A DNA stretch of 64,000 nt, taken from assembly GCF_035083965.1 (NCBI RefSeq), contig NC_089739.1:9102001-9166000 (forward strand), read 5' to 3'. This DNA is from Branchiostoma lanceolatum. Lineage: Eukaryota; Chordata; Leptocardii; Amphioxiformes; Branchiostomatidae. Position numbers and translations under genes: made by a program. Positions 24,287 through 36,765 of the stretch are shown in pieces; positions within the stretch are counted from its first letter, which is position 1, and each line of letters starts with the position of its first letter. Below the pieces are notes generated by a model that had not been told where the DNA came from, ran no database searches, and saw nothing but the letters and a program-made list of their open reading frames with translations.

Positions 24287-24784
24287 TTCTTTTCCCCACT
24301 CCACTCCCGCTTACTCCACACCCCACTCCCGCTTGCTCCACACCCGGCCACTCCCGCTTGCTCCACACCCCACTCCCGCGGCCGCTTGCTCCACACCCGG
24401 CCACTCCCGCTTGCTCCACACCCGGTCACTCCCGCTTGCTCCACACCCCACTCCCGCTTGCTCCACACCCCACTCCCGCTTGCTCCACACCCGGCCACTC
24501 CCGCTTGCTCCACACCCCACTCCCGCTTGCTCCACACCCCACTCCCACTTGCTCCACACCCCACTCCCGCTTGCTCCACACCCGGCCACTCTCGCTTGCT
24601 CCACACCCGGCCACTCCCACTTGCTCCACACTCCACTCCCGCTTGCTCCACACCCCACTCCCACTTGCTTCACACCCCACTCCCGCTTGCTCCACACCCG
24701 GCCACTCTCGCTTGCTCCACACCCGGCCACTCCCACTTGCTCCACACTCCACTCCCGCTTGCTCCACACCCCACTCCCGCTTGC
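24287..24784. repeat. Minisatellite of 22- and 25-bp units
   Basis: About 21 units of CACTCCCGCTTGCTCCACAC, separated either by CC or by CCGGC, are arranged in higher-order blocks. All frames are open on both strands only because of the repeat composition. Confidence 0.95.
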
Positions 24785-25321
24785 CAACATACAATGCACC
24801 GAGAACAACATTCCCTCGTCCCCTGCGCATGCGACATCGTGTGAAGCTATGTAACGTGGACATGCGAGATTGTATACAGTAACTCCGTACAAAGCAGACA
24901 TGTAATTCGATTTAAAACTTCTATATATAGTTCTTCGATAATCTGAATGCGCTCATGCAGCTGTACCGTTTCAACTCATAACTCAAGAAGTTGTGAACAG
25001 ATTTTTGATATTTGGTATGTGGGTAGGTGACAAAGTCCAGTTCAGAAATTTTAGAAATGTATGTGATGATTGCCATATAATAAAGACTATACATGTACAA
25101 ACTGTCTTTGCAGACTTTATTTTACACTGAAGAGGCTACGAGATACGTTGCACATTCTAATGCATCGTACCATAGTAAATAAAGTTGTGTGCACACCAAG
25201 GCGTCGGCTTCTTTCATCATGATAAATGTGTTATATGTGCATACTTTTATGATATTCATATTCATGCTGAAGAGGTAAATTAATTTAACATCCCTTCCTG
25301 AAGACTGCAACCCTTGCACGA
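24785..25321. other. Spacer with a family A fragment
   Basis: A short family A piece (AACTCAAGAAG ... GATATTTGGTATGTGGGTAG) lies at about 24975-25030. The rest is unassigned. Confidence 0.45.
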
Positions 25322-25385
25322 TGAGCGACAACAGCGGGGATTCGAACCCCTGACCTCTTGGTCCAGAGGCAGGGTCTCAACATTG
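25322..25385 (-). mobile_element. tRNA-derived SINE fragment
   Basis: On the minus strand GGGGTTCGAATCCCC forms a perfect T-arm, preceded by an anticodon-arm-like CCTCTGGACCAAGAGG. A D-arm and intact acceptor stem are missing, so this is not a functional tRNA. Confidence 0.5.
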
Positions 25386-25732
25386 CAAAACACGAATTCG
25401 CTGACCTTTGACATTGATCTTCACAGCATCACACCCACATATAAATATATATGTCTCAGCAGTCATTGTTGAAAGAAACTAAAAAAAGTCATTCGACTTG
25501 TTATTTGTCTGATGAAGTTTATGTGAAAACGATGGTATATCTGAAAGTAAGATACTCTCAAATTCAATCACATTTTGGACTTACATTTCTAGTGGAATGC
25601 AGATTCTGTTGTAGAATTCGAAGTTAGGCCAAAACAGCTTTTCTAAAAACAACTTCCATGTCTATCTGGTTTCTCTTCAATTTACCACTTACAAGCCTTT
25701 CGCCATCCACTTAAATCTTCCGTCACCTGTTG

Positions 25733-26945
25733 TTGTTGTGGTTCCAAAATCAGCTAAACGAAGAAGAGTATAACGAGAAGTTAGAAAGTAGAGGATACAA
25801 GATGCCCTCTTTATGATGTATAGTGTTTTTCACAAACATGCAAATCAACTTGCTGAGGAGTTAAATCGCAAGGTGGAAGAAAACAGAAAATGTCGGTCAC
25901 GTGACCAGTGCAGGGCATTCGGTCTCCTGGGTTACAGTACCGGGATGGACCCTGACTGCAAACATTGCCTTGACAGATGAAAGGAAAATCATAGGCGGAA
26001 GACTGTGCAGTCCTACAAGATACTTGCCTTCGTTGCGGGTGGTTCTGTCGAGTCATATTCAAATTGTACGCCGTTTTCTTGTCCGTGCAACGTTGCTAGA
26101 GTTTAGAACCATAGAGCAGAGTGATCATATCTATTGCTGTACATTTACACAAACGCAGGGGTTATCACCATCACGGTGTGGGATTGGGACAATGATCCTC
26201 CCAACAGGCCATTATTAAGGGCCTAAAGTGCAAACAGATTGGACTATTGTACACCACCGAGTCCTGCATGGACGAAGTCTGGACTGAGCGGACACCCAAA
26301 TTGTATGCCTTGTTTACAGGACTATGATGCTGGTGCGGGCTGCTTGCCCGAAGGCTTTGAATAGCCATGATAGCCGACATTTGGCTTGCAGCAACACCAG
26401 GGCTCCTTATTCCCAAATTGGGGCTGAAATACATAGTGCCGGCGAGGGGAACGTCAGAGCAAAGCTCCGAGGCATGGTGGTGTAGTTTGCACATAATACT
26501 GAAAAGAGAGCACACCCCAAAATGTTCCAATGTTGATGTACAGTAATAGATATGGTTACTGTCTCTATTGTTCTGATCGCTAACACGTTGTACGTACACG
26601 AATACGGTGTACGATCTGGGTTTGAGTCTTCAGAGCCCCCTCCACGGAGGTAGGTATTTTCCAGGACTACACTATCTTTCTCTTATGATTTTTCTCTCAT
26701 TTGCCGATGCAACGTTAGCAGTCTGGTTCGTTCCCGGTGTTATAACCCAGGAGGTTGGAGCCCTGCACTGGTTACTTGCCTGATCTTCTCTATTTTCTCC
26801 CGCCTTCCGGTTTTACTACTCAGTAAGTTGATTAGCATGTTTGTGGAAAAGACTATGGATTGTAATAGAGACATTTTGTGTTCTGTACTATCTAGCTTCT
26901 CGTTATACTCTTCTTTGTTAACTTGTTTTATAACCACAATTGAAA
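25733..26945. mobile_element. Possible foldback element with about 70-bp inverted ends
   Basis: AAGAAGAGTATAACGAGAAG near 25759 recurs as its reverse complement near 26890, and similarity extends to TGTGGTT...AAA on the outer side. Both face inward, giving a 1.2-kb unit. The interior has no recognisable transposase. Two independent inverted copies of one repeat are an alternative. Confidence 0.4.
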
Positions 26946-27184
26946 GTAGTGACTTAAGATGTTCGTAGGGAGAAAACGGTCTATGAGTCATGAGGTAATT
27001 TGAAGGAAACTGCCATGAAGGTTGTTTTAGTTTAAATCAAACCTATTTAGACCTCAAACATTATTTTTTGAAAACAAAAAAAATTACAAGGGGAACAAAC
27101 AACGAGTCTATACCATTTTTTCTCAGCTCTTCCTTGTGTAGAGCAGCCAGATAAGTCAACTGTGTGCACGCAGTAGGTTATGTA

Positions 27185-27815
27185 CTCTATTGTTGGTGAT
27201 GGGCTGGATCTATACCAGAGTGCAGGGGACAGGCTCCCTCTACCTCCCTAGCCTTGTCGGGCAGGTACCCAATTAAAGTCGTGTTGTTTCACCTGGTTTG
27301 GGCAGGTACCCAATTTAAGTCATGGATGTGTTGTTACACCTGGTTTGGGCTGACATTTCTGTCTGTTCTAGCTCACCTAAACAGGTAGGCAATGTAATGT
27401 CATTGTCATTAGGATGGTCATTTGGATATGTAAATGTAGGCGCACTGTGCACGCAGTAGTCAGTATTAAGTAATGTGCTCTATTGTTGGTGATGGGCTGG
27501 ATCTATTATACCAGAGTGCAGGGGACAGGCTCCCTCTACCTCCCTAGCCTTGTCGGGCAGGTACCCAATTAAAGTCTATTGTTGGTGATGGGCTGGATCT
27601 TTACCAGAGTGCAGGGGACATGCTTCCTCTACCTCCCTAGCCTTGTCGGGCAGGTACCCAATTAAAGTCATGGATGTGTTGCTACACATGGCTTGGGCAG
27701 GTACCCAATCAAAGTCATGGATGTGTTGTTACACATGGTTTGGGTAGGTACCCAATTAAAATCATCGATGTGTTGTTCCATTTGTTTTGGGCAGGTACCC
27801 AATTAGAAATAATCC
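27185..27815. repeat. Degenerate tandem repeats with GGTACCCAATTAAAGTC
   Basis: Two unit types alternate. One, of about 100 bp, starts CTATTGTTGGTGATGGGCTG and occurs three times. The other, of about 55 bp, spans GGGCAGGTACCCAATTAAAG to TCATGGATGTGTTGTTACAC and occurs several times. Confidence 0.85.
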
Positions 27816-29090
27816 GTCTGCGGTAACAGGTGCGGTAACTTGCTGTGCATTGGCCATCAGTGAGCGCCCGGAAATAAGTGGTGCTCCAAAACTGGATAGA
27901 CGGTTAGGCTGTTGTTAGCATACTGTGCGTTTAACCCCTGTTAGATGGTGAGAGTCCGCGGGACAGCGAGTTCTAGTACTGGCTTGGTGTGGTACGTGCG
28001 ATCGGAACGATAATACGGGCGAAAGTTCCACAGGCAGGGTGACTTCGGGTCAGGCCTTCCGGGTAACCGCCGGGGTGTCCAAGACTACGTCTTGTAGGCA
28101 GTGGAAGTTGATGGGTCCCAGCATCTGCAGGCGATACCGGATCTCATAGCCCACATTATTATCGTTCAGCCAGTCAATGAAAAGTCTGTCCTTGTGTGAT
28201 ACCTTGTGTTGAACCCTGACTTATCGCGCCGAGGGCAGTGGTGGTCACAAAGCCAGGCAGTCTGTGAGGATGGTACCCCACGTGGTCGCGCGAGGGCTGG
28301 CCCTCCGCGGCAGGCGGTATCAGGCTGATTTGCTGGTGCGGTCATGGGCCCCTTGTCACACGTGAGTTGGCTACACACTGAAGCGGGCGTTTCCGTTCCA
28401 TCACGACGTCCTCACTGGTACACTCCGTTAGGGTATTAAATATGAAACATTGAAATAGTTTTAGCTCACGGCCTCACTGTACCGGGGAGTGTCGAGGTGG
28501 CAGGGGTATAGGGTGCGGAGAGACTCCGATGTGACTTGTGGGAACGTGTGAAGGCGACGTTACACTGGGCGGCTTCGGCTCGTCCGCCGTGCGGTTGTCA
28601 ACTGCTTGTGCACCACTGTCGGTCACCTAGGCATTCGAGCGGCAGTACTGAGCAATCAGTATGGGGGTGACCAGGGATCCTATTCCTCTTCGAAGCTGCA
28701 GTTTTGGACCATTGTGACCGCTGAAAACTGCCGAGGAAAGGGAACCTTCTAGGTTGCGTGTGGCACCTGAGCGGATCGTCCATGGTGGGATGAGGACGAC
28801 TCCCTGGTTGCCGTACGGGGGTGCTTTCACTAGTGCTTTCAGGGGTGTGGCGTACAGTCGGCATAGGATTAGCTTTAGTGATTACCTTGAGGATGGGGGC
28901 CTAATCTGTGGCCCTTATGGTGAGGTCGTTACTCGTGCACTATTGTGCCATGTAGGGTTTGGCTGTTAGTCTTGAGGCGAGTGCGGAGTAGCCGTGGTGG
29001 AGCGAAACCACTTGTCACTATGATTCACAGCCGCACAGCAGACTATTGTCCTGCACCGATTACCTCAGACTGATTCAACGATTCAAATAG
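27816..29090. other. GC-rich unexplained segment
   Basis: About 1.2 kb of high-GC, CpG-rich sequence stands out from its AT-rich neighbours. Frames are short on both strands and match nothing I recognise. Possibilities are a structured 5' region of a retroelement, a CpG island, or a foreign insert. Confidence 0.35.
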
Positions 29091-29602
29091 ATGTGAAGAC
29101 AGATACCGTCTTACAGTGTTGGCTATGTTTGTTTAAATGGTAGATACCGACTTAAGATGTTAGCAGGTCTGAAGGCAGGGACTTAAGATGTTAGCTATAT
29201 CTGTTTGAAGGCAGATACCGTCTTGAGATGTTAGCCTTGTCTGTTTGAAGGCAAATACCGACTTAAGATGTTAGCTATGTCTGTTTGAAGGCAGATACCT
29301 ACGTAAGATGTCAGCTACGTCTTAAGGCAGATACCGACTTAGGATGTTTGCTATATTTGAAGGCAGATACTGTCTTAAGATGTTAGCTATGTCTGTTTGA
29401 AGACAGATACCGTCTTGCGATGTTAGCTATGTCTGTTGGAAGGCAGATACCGTCCTAAGATGTTTGAAGGCAGATGCCAACTTAAGATGCAAGTCAAGTT
29501 TGTTTCAAGGCAGATACCGACTTAAGAGGTCAGCTATGTTTGAAGGCAGACACCGACTTAAGATGTTAGCTACGTCTGTTTAAGTTAAAGGCAGATAAGA
29601 TA
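29091..29602. repeat. About 40-bp tandem repeat array
   Basis: The units resemble GATGTTAGCTATGTCTGTTT followed by GAAGGCAGATACCGACTTAA, about 12 copies with indels. It directly abuts the 71-bp array. Confidence 0.88.
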
Positions 29603-31545
29603 CAAGCCATGTTTTTTTTCCTTGTGACTTTTCTCCACAGGTTTGTCTGTCTGTGTGTTTTTGTTGCTTTTTCTTCCAGAATGAAGATATGTGTGCTTGT
29701 GTTTTTTCTCCACAGGTCTGTGTGTTTTTGTTGCTTTTTCTTCCAGAATGAAGATATGTGTGCTTGTGTCTTTTTCTCCACAGGTTTGTCTGTGTGTTTC
29801 TGTTGCTTTTTCTTCCAGATTGAAGATGTGTGTGCTTGTGTCTTTTTCTCCACAGGTCTGTGTGTTTTTGTTGCTATTTCTTCCAGATTAAAGATATGTG
29901 TGCTTGTGTCTTTTTCTCCACAGGTCTGTGTGTGTTTCTGTTGCTTTTCTTCCAGATTGAAGATATGTGTGCTTGTGTCTTTTTCTCCACAGGTCTGTCT
30001 GTGTGTTTCTGTTGCTTTTTCTTCCAGAATGAAGATATGTGTGCTCGTGTCTTTTTCTCCACAGGTCTGTCTGTGTGTTTCTGTTGCTTTTTCTTCCAGA
30101 TTGAAGATATGTGTGCTTGTGTCTTTTTCTCCACAGGTCTGTGTGTGTGTTTCTGTTGCTTTATCTTCCAGATTAAAGATATGTGTGCTTGTGTCTTTTT
30201 CTCCACAGGTCTGTGTGTGTGTGTGTTTCTGTTGCTTTTTCTTCCAGATTGAAGATATGTGTGCTTGTGTCTTTTTCTCCACAGGTCTGTGTGTGTGTGT
30301 TTCTGTTGCTTTTCTTCCAGATCGACGATATGTGTACTTGTGTCTTTTTCTCGACAGGTTTGTCTGTCTGTGTGTTTCTGTTGCTTTTCTTCCAGATCGA
30401 AGATCTGTGTGCTTGTGTCTTTTTCTCTAGAGGTCTGTCTGTCTGTGTGTTTCTGTTGCTTTTTCTTCCAGAATGAAGATATGTGTGCTTGTGTCTTTTT
30501 CTCTACAGCTCTGTGTGTTTCTGTTGCTTTTCTTTCAGATTGAAGATATGTGTGCTTGTGTCTTTTTCTCCACAGGTTTGTCTGTCTGTGTTTCTGTTGC
30601 TTTTTCTTCCAGAATGAAGATATGTGTGTTTGTGTCTTTTTCTCCACAGGTCTGTCTGTGTTTCTGTTGCTTTTTCTTCCATGATGAAGATATGTGTGTT
30701 TGTGTCTTTTTCTCCACAGGTCTGTCTGTTTCTGTTGCTTTTCTTCCAGATTGAAGATATGTGTGCTTATGTCTTTTTCTCCACAGGTCTGTCTGTGTTT
30801 CTGTTGCTTTTTCTTCCAGAATGAAGATATGCGTGTTTGTGTCTTTTTCTCCACAGGTCTGTGTGTCTGTGTGTTTTTGTTGCTTTTTCCTCCAGAATGA
30901 AGATATGTGTGCTTGTGTCTTTTTCTCCACAGGTCTGTCTGTTTCTGTTGCTTTTCTTCCAGATTGAAGATATGTGTGCTTGTGTCTTTTTCTACACAGG
31001 TCTGTCTGTGTTTCTGTTGCTTTTTCTTCCAGAATGAAGATATGTGTGTTTGTGTCTTTTTCTCCACAGGTCTGTCTGTCTGTGTGTTTCTGTTGCTTTT
31101 TATTCTAGATTAAAGATATGTGTGCTTGTGTCTTTTTCTCCACAGGTCTGTGTGTGTGTGTTTCTGTTGCTTTTTCTTCCAGATTGAAGATATGTGTGCT
31201 TGTGTCTTTTTCTCCACAGGTCTGTCTGTCTGTGTGTTTCTGTTGCTTTTCTTCCAGATCGAAGATATGTGTGCTTGTGTCTTTTTCTCTACAGGTCTGT
31301 CTGTCTGTGTGTTTCTGTTGCTTTTTCTTCCAGAATGAAGATATGTGTGCTTGTGTTTTTCTCCAAAGGTCTGTCAGTGTGTTTTTCTTCCAGATTGAAG
31401 ATATGTGTGCTTGTGTTTTTTTTCTCCACAGGTCTGTCTGTGTGTGTGTTTCTGTTCCTTTTCATCCAGAATGAAGATATGTGTGCTTGTGTCTTTTTCT
31501 ATACAGGTCTGTGTGTTTGTATTGCTTTTTCTTCCAGAGTGAAAT
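29603..31545. repeat. 71-bp minisatellite array, left block
   Basis: About 27 units of 65-77 bp. Each unit contains TTTTTCTCCACAGGTCTGTC, then TGTTGCTTTTCTTCCAGA and TTGAAGATATGTGTGCTTGT. Unit lengths vary through CTGT/GTGT slippage. Long open frames on both strands rotate from frame to frame and are not genes. Confidence 0.97.
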
Positions 31546-31880
31546 TTAAAAAAATGATAATAATGAATAATAGATAATAGATAACAGATAGTAAATGATA
31601 AATAGTAAATGATAAATAATGATAAATGATAATAAATGATAAGTGATAATAAATGATAATTAATAATAAATGATAGATAATAATGAATGATACACGATAA
31701 TGAATGATAAATAATAATGATGAAGAATAAATGATAATTAATAATAAATGATAAATAATAATAAATGATAATAAATGATAATAAATAGTAAATGATAATA
31801 AATGATGATAAATGATGATGAATAATAATAATTGATAAATAATATTGATGAATAATGATAAAAGACAAATGATAAATAAT
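31546..31880. repeat. AT-rich simple repeat, AATGATAAAT-like
   Basis: 335 bp almost without C on the plus strand, built of ATAAATGAT/GATAATA permutations. It splits the 71-bp array into two blocks. Confidence 0.95.
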
Positions 31881-34800
31881 ATGTGTGCTTTTATTTTCTC
31901 AACAGATTTGTCTGTATGTCTCTGTATGTTCTGTCTGTTTCTGTTCTGTTGCTTTTCTTCCAGATTGAAGATATGTGTGCTTGTGTCTTTTCTCCACAGG
32001 TTTGTCTGTCTGTGTGTTTTTGTTGCTTTTCTTCCAGAAGGAAAATATGTGTGCTTGTGTCTCTTTCTCCACAGGTTTGCCTGTCTGTGTGTTTCTGTTG
32101 CTTTTCTTTCAGAATGAAGATATGTGTGCTTGTGTCTTTTTCTCCACAGGTTTGCCTGTCTGTGTGTTTCTGTTGCTTTTCTTCCAGATTGAAGATATGT
32201 GTGGTTGTGTCTTTTTCTCCAAATGTTTGTGTGTTTCTGTTGCTTTTCTTTCAGATTGAAGATATGTGTGCTTGTGTCATTTTCTCCACAGGTCTGTGTG
32301 TGTGTTTCTGTTGCTTTTCTTCCAGATTGAAGATATGTGTGCTTGTGCCTTTTTCTCCACAGGTTTGTCTGTGTGTTTCTGTTGCTTTTCTTTCAGATTG
32401 AAGATTTGTGTGCTTGTGTCTTTTTCTCCACAGGTTTGTCTGTCTGTGTGTTTCTGTTGCTTTTCTTTCAGATTGAAGATATGTGTGCTTGTGCCTTTTT
32501 CTCCACAGGTCTGTGTGTGTGTTTCTGTTGCTTTTCTTCCAGATTGAAGATATGTGTGCTTGTGTCATTTTCTCCACAGGTCTGTCTGTGTGTTTCTGTT
32601 GCTTTTCTTCCAGATTGAAGATATGTGTGCTTGTTTCTTTTTCTCCAAATGTTTGTGTGTTTCTGTTGCTTTTCTTTCAGATTGAAGATATGTGTGCTTG
32701 TGTCTTTTTCTCCACAGGTCTGTGTGTGTGTTTCTGTTGCTTTTCTTCCAGATTGAAGATATGCGTGCTTGTGTCTTTTTCTCCACAGGTTTATCTGTCT
32801 GTGTGTTTCTCTTGCTTTTCTTTCAGATTGAAGATATGTGTGCTTGTGTCATTTCCTCCACAGGTTTGTCTGTGTGTTTCTGTTGCTTTTCTTTCAGATT
32901 GAAGATATGTGTGCTTGTGTCTTTTTCTCCACATGTTTGTGTTTTTGTTGCTTTTCTTCCAGAAGGAAAATGTGTGCTTGTGTCTTTTTCTCCACAGGTC
33001 TGTGTGTTTTTTCTCTGTTGCTTTTCTTACAGATTGAAGATATGTGTGCTTATGTCTTTTTCTCCACAGGACTGTGTGTTTCTGTTGCTTTTCTTACAGA
33101 TTGAAGATATGTGTGCTTGTGTCATTTTCTCCACAGGTCTGTGTGTGTGTTTCTGTTGCTTTTCTTCCAGATTGAAGATATTTGTGCTTGTTTCTTTTTC
33201 TCCACAGGTTTGTCTGTCTGTGTGTTTCTGTTGCTTTTCTTTCAGATTGAAGATATGTGTGCTTGTGTCATTTTCTCCACAGGTCTGTGTGTGTGTTTCT
33301 GTTGCTTTTCTTCCAGATTGAAGATATGTGTGCTTGTGCCTTTTTCTCCACAGGTTTGTCTGTGTGTTTCTGTTGCTTTTCTTTCAGATTGAAGATTTGT
33401 GTGCTTGTGTCTTTTTCTCCACAGGTTTGTCTGTCTGTGTGTGTTTCTGTTGCTTTTCTTTCAGATTGAAGATATGTGTGCTTGTGCCTTTTTCTCCACA
33501 GGTCTGTGTGTGTGTTTCTGTTGCTTTTCTTCCAGATTGAAGATATGTGTGCTTGTGTCATTTTCTCCACAGGTCTGTCTGTGTGTTTCTGTTGCTTTTC
33601 TTCCAGATTGAAGATATGTGTGCTTGTTTCTTTTTCTCCAAATGTTTGTGTGTTTCTGTTGCTTTTCTTTCAGATTGAAGATATGTGTGCTTGTGTCTTT
33701 TTCTCCACAGGTCTGTGTGTGTGTTTCTGTTGCTTTTCTTCCAGATTGAAGATATGCGTGCTTGTGTCTTTTTCTCCACAGGTTTATCTGTCTGTGTGTT
33801 TCTCTTGCTTTTCTTTCAGATTGAAGATATGTGTGCTTGTGTCATTTCCTCCACAGGTTTGTCTGTCTGTTTCTGTTGCTTTTCTTTCAGATTGAAGATA
33901 TGTGTGCTTGTGTCTTTTTCTCCACATGTTTGTCTGTGTTTTTGTTGCTTTTCTTCCAGAAGGAAAATGTGTGCTTGTGTCTTTTTCTCCACAGGTCTGT
34001 GTGTTTTTTCTCTGTTGCTTTTTTTACAGATTGAAGATATGTGTGCTTATGTCTTTTTCTCCACAGGACTGTGTTTTTTGTTGCTTTTCTTACAGATTGA
34101 AGATATGTGTGCTTGTGTCTTTTTCTCCACAGGTTTGTCTGTGTGTTTCTGTTGCTTTTCTTTCAGAATGAAAATATGTGTGCTTGTGTCTTTTTCTCCA
34201 CAGGTTTGTCTGTGTGTTTCTGTTGCTTTTCTTCCAGAATGAAGATATGTGTGCTTGTGTCTTTTTCTCCACAGGTTTGTCTGTGTGTTTCTGTTGCTTT
34301 TCTTCCAGAATGAAGATATGTGTGCTTGTGTCTTTTTCTCCACAGGTTTGTCCGTGTGTTTCTGTTGCTTTTCTTTCAGATTGAAGATATGTGTGCTTGT
34401 GTCTTTTTCTCCACAGGTTTGTCTGTGTGTTTCTGTTGCTTTTCTTTCAGATTGAAGATATGTGTGCTTGTGTCTTTTTCTCCACAGGTCTGTGTGTGTG
34501 TTTCTGTTCCTTTTCTTCCAGAGTAAAGATATGTGTGCTTGTGTCTTTTTCTCCACAGGTCTGTGTGTGTGTTTCTGTTGCTTTTCTTCCAGATTGAAGA
34601 TATGTGTGCTTGTGTCTTTTTCTCCACAGGTTTGTCTGCGTGTTTCTGTTGCTTTTCGTCCAGATTGAAGATATGTGTGCTTGTGTCTTTTTCTTCACAG
34701 GTCTGTCTGTGTGTTTCTGTTGCTTTTCTTTCAGAATGAAGATATGTGTGCTTGTGTCATTTTCTCCACAGGTCTGTGTGTGTGTTTCTGTTGATTTTCT

Positions 34801-35026
34801 TCCAGATTGAAGATATGCGTGCTTGTGTCTTTTTCTCCACAGGTTTGTCTGTCTGTGTGTTTCTGTTGCTTTTCTTTCAGAATGAAGATATGTGTGCTTG
34901 TGTCATTTTCTCCACAGGTCTGTGTGTGTGTTTCTGTTGCTTTTCTTCCAGATTGAAGATTTGTGTGCTTGTGTCTTTTTCACCACAGGTTTGTCTGTCT
35001 GTTTGTACCTGTTGCTTTTCTTCCAG
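31881..35026. repeat. 71-bp minisatellite array, right block
   Basis: About 44 units of the same repeat, more uniform at 71 bp. A higher-order duplication of about 993 bp is seen: the stretch from about 32260 to 32990 recurs from about 33250 to 33985, including rare variants such as TTCTCCAAATGTTTGTG and CTCATTTCCTCCACAGG. Confidence 0.97.
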
Positions 35027-35146
35027 ATGGAAAACGAACCCTTTAAATGGATATTTTGCACCAAAATGCTCCTTAACCAGACACATGCAGACCTCGGCGA
35101 CCTGGAAGTGACCAGACAACTTCGGGACTTCTGTTCCGGCGTGTGA
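35027..35146 (+). CDS. Possible terminal exon after the 71-bp array
   Basis: The last unit ends in a strong acceptor (TTGCTTTTCTTCCAG). The downstream sequence is open for 39 codons starting MENEPFKWIF and ending RDFCSGV, then TGA. A second frame is open for only 28 codons. No family was recognised and no upstream exon could be linked, so this may be chance. Confidence 0.22.
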   Translation: MENEPFKWIFCTKMLLNQTHADLGDLEVTRQLRDFCSGV

Positions 35147-36030
35147 GGGAGAAGACATCTTCGGGACTTGGCACAGAGGCAATGGCGCTGTGAAGAACTC
35201 TGGCAGTGATTCTTCTTTGTGGCATTACATAGAAGTCAATAGACAGAGGTAGCTTAGACTTAAGTAGTTAAGACTATGGTAGCCTAGAATTTGTTAGCTT
35301 AGGTTGAAGTAACTTAGACTAGTCTATGGCTTAGAGTCTCGCGTACAGAAGTCCCATGAAAATTCGTTCAGCTCCTTTGAATCTAGCCATGCTTAAAAGG
35401 CTTGGGTAGAGGCTCACACTCATACTAACATTCACATTAACTCCTTTGACTAACTCTCAGCACTTACACCTAAGCCTAAGCCTTTTGAGCGGACCCAAAA
35501 TAGTTTTCCTGATTCTTCATAAATGGGGCTTCTATGCATGGGGACTGTAGTTGTTGTATTTTTGTTGTATTTTAGCTAGTATTTATGACAGGTTAGGTTA
35601 ACTTTACACTTTTGTTAGTCTTAGGGCTAGGGTACTAATAGAAATATTGTGAACTATTGTGGTTATGTTACTTGTGGTGAATAGATGTTTGTAGTATTAG
35701 AGATTAGGCTTACACATTGTTAGTTCTAGAGGTAGGGTACAAATATTGTTTTCATGTGAATTTCGAGATAATGTTTCAAAATGCCAGAGTGGCACAGCTG
35801 TACACTTGACGATCCTGTACTTTGTCGACAACAATGCTACTAAAGACACGATTTGAACCAGTTTCCGTTTGCTCTCTATAGTTTAATGGATTGAACTGAA
35901 TGTGCGAATGATTGTATGAATGTCCTGGTCGCCAAGGTTATGATCGAATGCCACCTCCAGAAGCCTGCATCACCTTACGCCACTCGGTCTGTCCTCCTTC
36001 AGCCATGTCAGCAGTGGTAAGTCAGCTGTG
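35147..36030. other. Unique spacer
   Basis: Short imperfect repeats of TAGCTTAGACTTAAGTAG type lie at 35240-35330. No gene is supported. Confidence 0.35.
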
Positions 36031-36370
36031 CTGTAGTTGGGCTGTATGCATGCATGCATGAATGAAGAAATGAATTAATGCTTTTGTATGTATGAAGGCA
36101 TGCATGCTTGTGTGCATGTTTTATGCTTGTGTGTATGTTTGCATGCTTGTATGTATGTATGCTTTTATGTATATATGTATGCGTGCAATGAATACACGCA
36201 TGCATGCTTGTTTGCATATACTTGTATGAAAGCAGGCATGCGTTTATGAATGCATGCATGTTCCTATGTATGTATCTCTGCAAGCTTGTATGTATGCGTG
36301 CAATGAATATGTGTATGTATGTATGTCTGGATGCTTGTGTATATGTATGCATGTGGCCATCTATGTATAC
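36031..36370. repeat. Degenerate (TGTATGCATGCA) tetranucleotide repeat
   Basis: ATGC/TATG/CATG permutations make up most of the stretch, with decay at both ends. Confidence 0.88.
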
Positions 36371-36589
36371 TTGCGGTCATCGAACGACGTTGGCTCGTGG
36401 TAGATGGTTGTGACTAAAGAACTTTGCTATCCAGGAAGAAGGTTCCCTCCAACATCTGTTTGGAGAGTAGTTACCCCGATGCCCCCCCCCCCCCACACGT
36501 GTTTCCATTTCACATAAAAAGCTATCACCATTATTCAACAAAGCAAGACCATACCATGTCCAAATGATACAAAAACTTGAAATTCTACT

Positions 36590-36765
36590 GCAATGCCAAG
36601 GATGCTTGTAAGGAGGCCCAAACTTTCACATTGAGGTTTCCAACCATCAAGAGGTTCTTAAGTTATGCTGACGAAAAATATTCGGAAAAAACAAACACCG
36701 ACAGCCTGACAGGCAGACACAAAGAGAACAATACCTTAATTGCACGGAGGTAATAGCCTTCTCGA
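36590..36765 (-). mobile_element. Family A repeat fragment
   Basis: It resembles the end region of the copy at 38095-38922: an ATCAAGAGGTTCTTAAGTTA TGCTG stretch followed by ACAAACACC. It is diverged. A C-rich run lies just upstream at 36483-36495. Confidence 0.45.

Noticed and set aside
24238-24901. Pro/His/Ser-rich and Gly/Ser/Trp-rich frames
   Set aside because: They come from the 22/25-bp minisatellite; all frames are open because of composition.
25811-26062. Cys-rich minus frame (CNPGDRMPC)
   Set aside because: It has only a few cysteines without a family pattern, no signal peptide or splice context, and lies inside a possible foldback element.
29603-35026. CRISPR-like array
   Set aside because: The units are tandem and contiguous without unique spacers, and the host is an animal genome.
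29566-35146. Dozens of Cys/Phe-rich and Lys/His/Thr-rich open frames
   Set aside because: They are readings of the 71-bp minisatellite. Since 71 is not a multiple of three, the frames rotate, and there is no start, splice or domain evidence.
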